Assembly (NCBI GenBank): GCA_043739785.1
Contig: JAYUDN010000018.1
Span: 1 to 35,028 of the forward strand
From: JAYUDN01 sp043739785
GTDB lineage: Bacteria > Patescibacteriota > Gracilibacteria > BD1-5 > UBA2023
Length of the DNA: 35,028 nucleotides
Direction of reading: 5' to 3'
Below the pieces are notes generated by a model, which saw nothing but the letters and a program-made list of their open reading frames with translations, had not been told where the DNA came from and searched no databases. Made by a program: the position numbers and the translations under genes. Below are positions 29,201 to 35,028 of the stretch, piece after piece. Each line of letters opens with the position of its first letter. The stretch's first letter is position 1.

Positions 29201-29441
29201 GAGATATATTATTGTAGGAAATATACGTTCGTTTTCCATCTCGGAAGAGTTTGTAGAGTTCATTCCCATCCTTATCATATATAACGGTACTCTCAGTGAG
29301 TGGATTCTTCGTAAGATCATCGATCGATGGCATACCTCGTAGGTAGTAGAGAAAGAGCGATCCGCCGACGATGGTTGAGAGAATGATGAGGGCTATGAGG
29401 TACCGGAACACCGTAAAATATATGGATTTCTTGGATCTCAT
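26283..29441 (-). CDS. class A penicillin-binding protein (PBP1A-like)
   Basis: This is a bifunctional peptidoglycan glycosyltransferase/transpeptidase anchored by one N-terminal TM (about residues 10-33). The 1052-aa product has a GT51 domain with E91 in SIEDKTFFTNPG, GASTISQQLIKN and RKIQEAVLSYELN. The transpeptidase domain has S475-S-F-K478 (active-site Ser), YSRN and K662-T-G-T665. The usual H of GT51 ED-x2-F-x2-H-x-G is Asn here. After the catalytic domains come an extension (about residues 780-920) and a C-terminal Ig/fibronectin-like domain (APKILMKNPVEGD...GDHTLKIRVTDGNF). The LCP gene lies 60 nt upstream; ftsE overlaps by 1 nt. It starts at ATG 29441 (MRSKKSIYFTVFRYL). Confidence 0.93.
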
Positions 29442-29501
29442 TATTCAGCTTTTTTCCGAAGCATGTTTCTTGGTATGAAAGGTATGAAGCATAGAAGTAA
29501 A

Positions 29502-31250
29502 TTATGGCGTGGTGGAGGAAGTACCAAAGTTTTCCCATTCTCAAGCCTGTACCCCAGAGGCATTTGGCTGAGGAGGAACAACTATTACCTGGGGAGAGGC
29601 CGTTTCATCAGAAGGGAGAGAAGATTCGGGAGTTCTTAGAGTACTTGTACTGGGTAGACTTCCTGTAGACCCAGATTCGGCAGTAGCCTGTGGTTTCTTT
29701 TTCGGAACTAAAATCATATCTGAGAACTCATCACCCGTAGCAGTAGCGACGGGAGGAGGTGCGGGGATATAATAAGGCCTTTCTGCAAATACCGTTTGTT
29801 TCGCGATATCAGCCCCGAGGACAATTTCGATTTGCGGACCATCGTTCGTGATATATTCATTTTTCAGCACTTCGACAAAGGTCATCGTAGGAAATACTGA
29901 CTTGAGGGCACCTACGATTTCCGAGTCCGGACTATATCAGATTCTATGTTCTTTGTTCCAGTAGATATTGATATGAGAGTTTTCTATCGCTCACGTAGTA
30001 AAGGTGAGTTCGGTATTATTTTTGATAGGGAATCAGAGCTTTTTGAGACCGATGAGCGCATTTTGTCAGAGGACTTTATTTTTCGAGTTGGTAACGATAC
30101 GAAGTGAGGCGCTTTGTTTTTGAAGGTTGGGAAAGTTGAAAAATAAGAATGCAAGACGTTTCGTATCCTCATAGTAGCTGAGTCGAGAGATGGTAGCATT
30201 TTCTGGAACAAGGACGGAAGCCCCTCCGAAAAGATCACGACTTGGATTGTAGAGAAATGATCCGACTTCACAGACGTTAATCGAAAGACAGTTATTATTG
30301 AGATTCATAATCTGTATATTATCCGATGGTACTTCTTTCGCTTGGAGGGCGAGAGAAATCATCGAGGCTATAGGTATATCTGTTTCAAGATTTCCTTTTA
30401 TAGAGTTGAATAAGTCGACTATTTGAGATGGGTTATAGATACCACTTGAGAGGACCTTTTCTTTGATCACCTTGATGAGGAGCTGTTGGCGAGCACTTCT
30501 AGAGAAGTCACTCGTCGAGTGGCGACTTCTTGCATATTCAAGGGCAGTCTTCCCATCAAAAGTCTGGAGTCATTTGTGAATCGTGAGCGTTTTGTATCCC
30601 CAGTTATCATCCGGAAATTCGTGATCTATTAGCTCTTCTGGAACATCTACTTCGATTCCTCCGAGGATGTCGACCACTTCCTTGAATCCAGAAAAATCAA
30701 TCATGATTGAATAATCTACCTTTACACCGGTGATTTCAGATATTTTTTCTCTCAGAAGTGCATCTCATTTTCCTTTCGATTTTCAGAAACCATAGAGTTC
30801 ATTGATCCGACTAGCGTAAGACCCACTTCCCACCGCCACGTAGAGGTCACGAGGGATGGAAATCATACTGATCGTTTTATTTCGACTATCGAGACCGGCA
30901 AGCATAATCGTATCTGTAAGGTCAGCACCCTCATGACCTTCTCAACCCTTACCAGTTAAGAGAATATAGGTGATTCCCTGAGTGTCTCCGGTCGTACCTC
31001 CGAAAATCCCAGAAATGCCAGAAGTCATCTGATCGACAAAATTGGGAGGGTTTGTTTTGACTCAGTTTTTCAAAGCCTGAGGGGATATATACCCATAGAC
31101 TAAGTTTCCGAGGAATATAATAGCGAGAGCCCCGAGAAATACTCCCATAAAAACCTTGTAGGGAGAGGCATCTGGTGATGATGGAGAGGGGAGTGGAGAA
31201 AGATTTTCTGTATACTCAGGTGTGATCGGTTTGGTAGTGAATGGAGACAT
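29502..31250 (-). CDS. LytR-CpsA-Psr (LCP) family glycopolymer ligase
   Basis: LCP proteins transfer undecaprenyl-linked glycopolymers onto peptidoglycan or protein outside the membrane. The 582-aa product has a Pro/Ser-rich cytoplasmic start, one TM (about residues 35-55, VFMGVFLGALAIIFLGNLVYG), then the LCP core: TDTIMLAGLDSRNKTISMISIPRDLYV, YASRINELYGF, GGIEVDVPEEL and ALEYARSRHSTSDFSRSARQQ, with the conserved Asp and Arg residues. A second extracytoplasmic domain (about 360-480, LytR_C-like: SLRIVTNSKN...NALIGLKKLGF) is followed by a Pro/Ser/Thr-rich tail. ATG 31250 is chosen because a promoter ends 6 nt before it; the frame is open up to 31343. It is the first gene of the envelope operon. 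Confidence 0.9.
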
Positions 31251-31256
31251 GCGCTG

Positions 31257-31284
31257 ATTATAGAAAAAAGAGCCATTTTTCCAA
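31257..31284 (-). promoter_or_regulatory. promoter of the envelope operon, leaderless geometry
   Basis: On the minus strand TTGGAA (31284-31279), a 16-nt spacer and a perfect TATAAT (31262-31257) stand 6 nt before the LCP ATG. Transcription would start at or next to the A of ATG. Confidence 0.65.
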
Positions 31285-31330
31285 ACGAAAAGACAGATTT
31301 TGACGAGTTTTTTACATTCTTCCCTCGATA

Positions 31331-31352
31331 ACGTGAAATTCACGTGAAATTC
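31331..31352. promoter_or_regulatory. tandem ACGTGAAATTC repeat between LCP and rsmH
   Basis: Two exact adjacent 11-bp copies with a palindromic junction TTCACGTGAA lie between the divergent envelope and rsmH operons. It is a candidate operator. Apart from the promoters listed, 31251-31494 shows no gene. Confidence 0.45.
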
Positions 31353-31426
31353 TCATGATTTTAGAGTGAATATTTATTATAAAACGATTTTGTCAATATA
31401 TTTTGTATTTTTCTACCCCTTTCCCT

Positions 31427-31454
31427 TTGACAGAACGGAGAAAACGTATACATT
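31427..31454 (+). promoter_or_regulatory. rsmH promoter
   Basis: A perfect TTGACA (31427-31432), a 16-nt spacer and TACATT (31449-31454) lie 40 nt before the GTG start. Confidence 0.55.
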
Positions 31455-31494
31455 CTTTAGGTATCCTTTTGCTGTTCATTAATTTCTTGTTTTC

Positions 31495-32427
31495 GTGCCA
31501 AGTCTTCATTATCCAGTTCTTCTCGAACCGGTCTTACGAGTCGCCTTTCCTCTATGGGAAGGTCCAAAGAGAGTTATTGATGCTACCCTCGGACTCGGCG
31601 GACATTCCCTCGAAATCATCCAGAGACTTCCTCCAGGAAGCACTTGGATCGGGATTGATAGAGATAGCGAGAACCTAAGTAAAGCAAAGGAATACCTTCT
31701 CCCTCATCTTGAGAAAATGTCGGGAGTGCAGTATTATTTCATCCATTCAAGTTTTTCGGAGTTACCGAGCATCTGCAAAAACCTCCAAATTACAGAGATA
31801 GACTTTATCCTCTATGATCTCGGAGTTTCGAGTATTCACCTCGACGAAGGACTACGATGATTTTCATTCCGATTTGATGCACCGCTCGATATGCGGTTTG
31901 ATCGGACGAACGGAAATACAGCTTCTCACATCGTCAATACCTATGATCTCCATAGCCTACGAACGATACTCAACGAATACGGAGAAGAGCCCAAAGCTCA
32001 CTACATTGCTCATGCCATCGTCGAAGCCCGGAAACAAAAATCCATAGAAACCACGAAAGATCTTAGAGCCATCATCGAAGCTTCCAGTTTTGATAAGAAG
32101 TCTACTCTACGAGTATTCCAAGCTCTCAGAATTGCTCTCAACGATGAATTCAAACACATTAGACAGTCACTCGAACAATCCATTGCCCTCCTTGCTTCAC
32201 ACGGACGCATTGCCGTCATCACCTTTCACTCACTCGAAGATCGGCTCGTCAAACAGATTTTCCAACACTATCTGAAGCCCATAGTCGATGAAGTTACTGG
32301 ACAAGATGCTACTCCTGCTCGACTCGAAAGAGTGACCAAGAAACCCATAGAACCTACTGAAGAAGAAATACATGAAAATCCACGAAGTCGCTCTGCAAAA
32401 CTTAGAATCGTAGAAAGAATACACTAA
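31495..32427 (+). CDS. rsmH: 16S rRNA (cytosine-1402-N4)-methyltransferase RsmH/MraW
   Basis: This SAM-dependent enzyme methylates C1402 in the ribosomal P-site and commonly heads division gene clusters. The 310-aa product has LHYPVLLEPVL at its start, SAM motif DATLGLGGHS, GIDRDSENL, ILYDLGVSSIHLDEGLRGFSFRFDAPLDMRFD (the Gly after R is TGA), RVFQALRIALNDE and ITFHSLEDRLVK, and ends NPRSRSAKLRIVERI. GTG 31495 gives the canonical N-terminus; no upstream ATG fits. No Shine-Dalgarno site is present. The FtsL-like gene follows 80 nt downstream, as mraW-ftsL often do. It makes the homocysteine precursor SAH as by-product, which AhcY in this window recycles. Confidence 0.95.
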
Positions 32428-32507
32428 AAATGAAGAATAGTATAGTGTAAAATAAATTCATAGTATATATCAATACACAAAAGCTAAAATCTAATTTCTC
32501 CTCCTCC

Positions 32508-32873
32508 ATGAACGCCAACGTTCTCGTCGCAAAAAAATGACATATCCCATTCTTTTCAGAAAGAAAAGCTATACGGGAACAGTACAAGCTCAGTATGACA
32601 CAGGTCTATATACTAGCTATATCGATGATTGCAGGTCTCTGAGTCTACTATGTCTGGACCCTCAATGCCAATGCTACCAATGGCTACAATATCCAGAACC
32701 TTGAGATCAAACAGAGAGAGTTCACATTCGAAGAAAATATCCTCGATATCCATATAGCAGAAACCGAGTCTATCTCTTCTATTTCTGATCATATGGCGGT
32801 CAAGCTGATGCCAGATGTAGAAAAACCAGAATTCCTGGTCATGAAAGACGCTCAGTTCACCTTTAAAGAGTAG
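32508..32873 (+). CDS. FtsL-like membrane protein
   Basis: The 121-aa product has a basic cytoplasmic N-terminus (two TGA glycines in the gene), one TM helix at about residues 31-50 (TQVYILAISMIAGLGVYYVW), and an extracytoplasmic charged helical region (NIQNLEIKQREFTFEENILDIHIAETESISS). Size, topology and position right after rsmH match FtsL/DivIC-type divisome proteins, which are too divergent to name by sequence alone. The usual next gene, ftsI, is missing; recR follows instead. The leader TTTCTCCTCCTCC-ATG is entirely pyrimidine. Confidence 0.65.
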
Positions 32874-32951
32874 TGATATGGTTCAATAGTTGTACGATAC
32901 ATTGAGAAGTACTTCTACAGGTATTGCACCATGTAATTACCAAGCTCACCT

Positions 32952-33545
32952 TTGCCCGAAACGCTCAAACGACTCATCGATATGATCAATTTCCTTCCCG
33001 GAATCGGGGAGAAAACCGCGGCAAAGCTCGCGTTTTTTTTGCTCAAGGCAAATCCTGCCTATGTAAAAAACTTTGCGAAGGTACTCGGGGAACTTCATGA
33101 AAATGTGACCGAGTGCACCGAGTGCTTTGCTATGACTGATCGAGACCATCCACTCTGTCGGATCTGCAGTGATCCCCGGAGGGACGCCCATATCCTCTGT
33201 ATCGTCGAGGATTACCTCGATATGATCGCCATTGAGCGCACCGGAGTCTATCGAGGACGCTATCATGTCCTTGGATGAGCGATTTCACCGGTTCAATGAG
33301 TCACGCCTGATAAACTCAATATGGCGAGTTTATTCGCACGGGTTTCTCAGAATGAAGATATCTCAGAGCTCATACTCGCGATGAATCCCAATATCGAAGG
33401 AGAAGCCACTTCGCTCTATATCCTCGAGCATAATCCAAAGGTTGATATGAAGGTGACTCGTCTCTCGAAAGGACTTCCTCATGCTGGAAGTATAGAATAT
33501 GCCGATGAGATTACACTATTGAGTGCGTTTCGGGGGAGGGGATAG
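32952..33545 (+). CDS. recR: recombination mediator RecR
   Basis: RecR works with RecO/RecF to load RecA at gaps. The 197-aa product has the usual length. It shows the helix-hairpin-helix LPGIGEKTAAKLAFFLL, a Cys4 zinc finger CTECFAMTDRDHPLCRIC, and a Toprim domain (ILCIVEDYLDMIAIERTGVYRGRYHVLGG...), in which glycines after VLG and PVQ are TGA. It ends EYADEITLLSAFRGRG. TTG 32952 is taken as the start because an in-frame TAA lies 15 nt upstream and no ATG precedes the conserved N-terminus; ATG 32982 would delete the first helix. Its 3' end overlaps the convergent glycosyltransferase gene by 35 nt. Confidence 0.93.
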
Positions 33546-34992
33546 GCTCAAGTCGTAGTACCTCATTTTGATATTCATTTCTGTATACTGAGAATAAACT
33601 TACCTGAATATTTTTTAAAATAGCTACTAAAAATACTTCATAATTAGAACAGTTTCGATCATAATGTCTCAGTGCTTTAAGTTCTTCATCAAATCTACCT
33701 AGTAAATATTGTCCTGTGGAACCAATAGATATTTGCAACATTTGATTATAAACAAATTCGATTATCCACTCATATGCGCCTTCTATTGATAACCTAGAAT
33801 GATATTCTTTCAATCGATCTCATATAATTCTGAGGGCTTTATCATTTAGCATAGGTCTTCCGATTAGGAGTCATCTACTTTTTTCTAACTCAACTCTCAG
33901 TTGATTTACGATACTATCATTCACTATTTCTGACCCGAACTCATTTATGAGACATTCCATGAGGTAAGAAATTTGATTTTCGGCCTCAATTCACTCATAT
34001 TCAGATACGTGTTCAAATATAAAATGGATTCTAGAAATTCACAAATACACTAATGGATGATAGACTTGAAATTCTGTATTCGAATTTACCTTTTGTACTT
34101 CAGTTCCTAAGCCATACTCAGTCCTTTCTGATGGTCTATACTGAGTAGTAATGCAAATTGCTGGGTCATATATTACTACTAAATTTGATTCTAACATTTT
34201 CCTTGAAAAATCCATATCCTCTCATGTTCATAGTTGATTAGAAAAACGTATACATTCATCGTATATATTAGCACGAAATACTGTATTACATCAAGACATT
34301 GTTGTGAGTTGACTAGACTGATCTAATGAATCGTTCGGAAGTGGGGAAAGGATAAATATATCAAATAGTCTTCTTGATAATTTTTCATAGTTTGCATAAT
34401 TATAGGTACGAGTTGTTTCTGTTGTTAAAATTTTAGTTTGAAAATTTCCAGTAACTCCCATAATTTCAGGATTTCATTCGAATATATCTACCACATTCTG
34501 TAAGTATGTATCATCAGATGGTTCCGAGTCAGCGTCTGTACTTACTATAATTCATAATTCGTGGAGGTTCTGTTTAAGATAGGTGCATCAAAGATGACGA
34601 ACACGTCAAATAGTATCTACTTGATCATACCGTTCTCAGATAACGATTTTGACTCGTTCACTGTTTCTATATATCAAATATAATAAATCTTCACAGAGTT
34701 TTTCTGGTGCTATATCAGAGAATATTTCTGGCTGAGTTTCTCATTCTAATAGTCCTTTTAGTGCTTCTCAAAAACCAAGGGTTACTAGATTTCAATCAAT
34801 ACTGTCCGTTCTTCCATTTACTAAAATAAGAATAAGTACCCTATACTTTTTTTGAAGTATGACTATGGCATCTAGCCATTTCTTCAGGGAATCAAAAGGA
34901 TTTATTCACTCATCAAAAGACGGTAAGTGAATACCAATATCAAATGGAGACTCGTTATTTTCTTCTGGAGAGTAAATCGTATGAATGAGCAT
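33511..34992 (-). CDS. GT-A fold (GT2-like) glycosyltransferase
   Basis: The 493-aa product contains about sixteen TGA=Gly codons, so only its last 100 residues are visible with the standard code. Two catalytic hallmarks are clear: a DxD metal site in LGIIVSTDADSEPSDDTYL (about residues 150-168) and the acceptor-base ED in NQLGTGEDMDFSRKML (about 255-270), after MSGCNTVFRANIYDE. The N-terminal nucleotide-binding part is less typical. The C-terminal 200 residues are helical and unassigned. No TM helices are seen, so it would act at the cytoplasmic face on a surface-glycan precursor. A TTGACA/TATAAT promoter ends 8 nt before ATG 34992. Confidence 0.75.
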
Positions 34993-35000
34993 ATAATTTT

Positions 35001-35027
35001 ATTATAAATAAAAAAAACAAATGTCAA
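35001..35027 (-). promoter_or_regulatory. promoter of the glycosyltransferase gene
   Basis: On the minus strand a perfect TTGACA (35027-35022), a 15-nt spacer and a perfect TATAAT (35006-35001) end 8 nt before the ATG, so the mRNA would have almost no leader. Confidence 0.6.
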
Positions 35028-35028
35028 A

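Noticed and set aside
32874..32951. tRNA or remnant of ftsI between the FtsL-like gene and recR
   Set aside because: The 78 bp contain a GGTTCAA stretch but no cloverleaf, and no PBP-like peptide in any frame.
1..35028. Widespread frameshifts or pseudogenes
   Set aside because: The breaks are all in-frame TGA, the pieces share one frame, and motifs run across the breaks; recoding explains them without any mutation.
1..35028. TGA=Trp (code 4, Mycoplasma-like)
   Set aside because: TGA falls on invariant Gly (GPTGVGKT, DSGLGG), and Trp is encoded by TGG, as in AhcY where TGG and TGA stand side by side for W-G.

Overview
The window is chromosomal DNA from a bacterium that reads UGA as glycine (genetic code 25, known from Gracilibacteria/BD1-5 and Absconditabacteria/SR1 in the Patescibacteria/CPR). 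Under the standard code nearly every long gene is cut by in-frame TGA. Read as Gly, the pieces join into full-length proteins, and TGA falls on invariant glycines: AhcY W-G-R-K-E, ClpC GPTGVGKT, MurI DSGLGG, SecD AGVILSIG, adenosine kinase ISGS. All coordinates and lengths below use TGA=Gly, with only TAA and TAG as stops. CGA and CGG still read as Arg. No rRNA, tRNA, transposase, prophage or CRISPR was seen.

Layout, left to right. 156-1226 (+) is a secreted Ig-like protein. 1279-5372 (-) carries ahcY, adenosine kinase, a 63-aa protein and murA. 5483-6157 (-) is an orphan OmpR-type response regulator. 6498-10259 (+) holds clpC, a cyclic-nucleotide-binding-domain protein and two small orphans. 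10368-13654 is the chaperonin region: groEL (-), an orphan gene (+), groES (-) with a CIRCE-like operator, and a second TGA-rich orphan (+). 13665-14297 (-) is an HD-domain protein. 14634-21372 (+) is secD, a polysaccharide flippase and a giant polytopic membrane protein. 21387-22793 (-) is murD. 22836-24560 (+) is a divergent RelA/SpoT-fold protein. 24557-31250 (-) is a cell-envelope operon read as LCP ligase, class A PBP, ftsE, an orphan, then murI. 31495-33545 (+) is rsmH, an FtsL-like protein and recR. 33511-34992 (-) is a GT-A glycosyltransferase.

Functionally the window is dominated by peptidoglycan and envelope assembly (murA, murD, murI, PBP1A, LCP, FtsE, FtsL-like, RsmH, flippase, glycosyltransferases). 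It also holds proteostasis genes (clpC, groES, groEL), Sec export, and S-adenosylhomocysteine recycling (ahcY plus adenosine kinase). The organism therefore appears to build its own wall and surface polysaccharide.

The most unusual signals are the recoded UGA and its uneven use between conserved and orphan genes; the absence of Shine-Dalgarno sites, with pyrimidine-rich or near-absent leaders instead; short tandem repeats shared between gene leaders, an intergenic region and the inside of murD; a possible parvulin-like insertion in SecD; and a RelA-like enzyme lacking part of its substrate pocket. All assignments come from reading the sequence by eye; no search or folding program was run.
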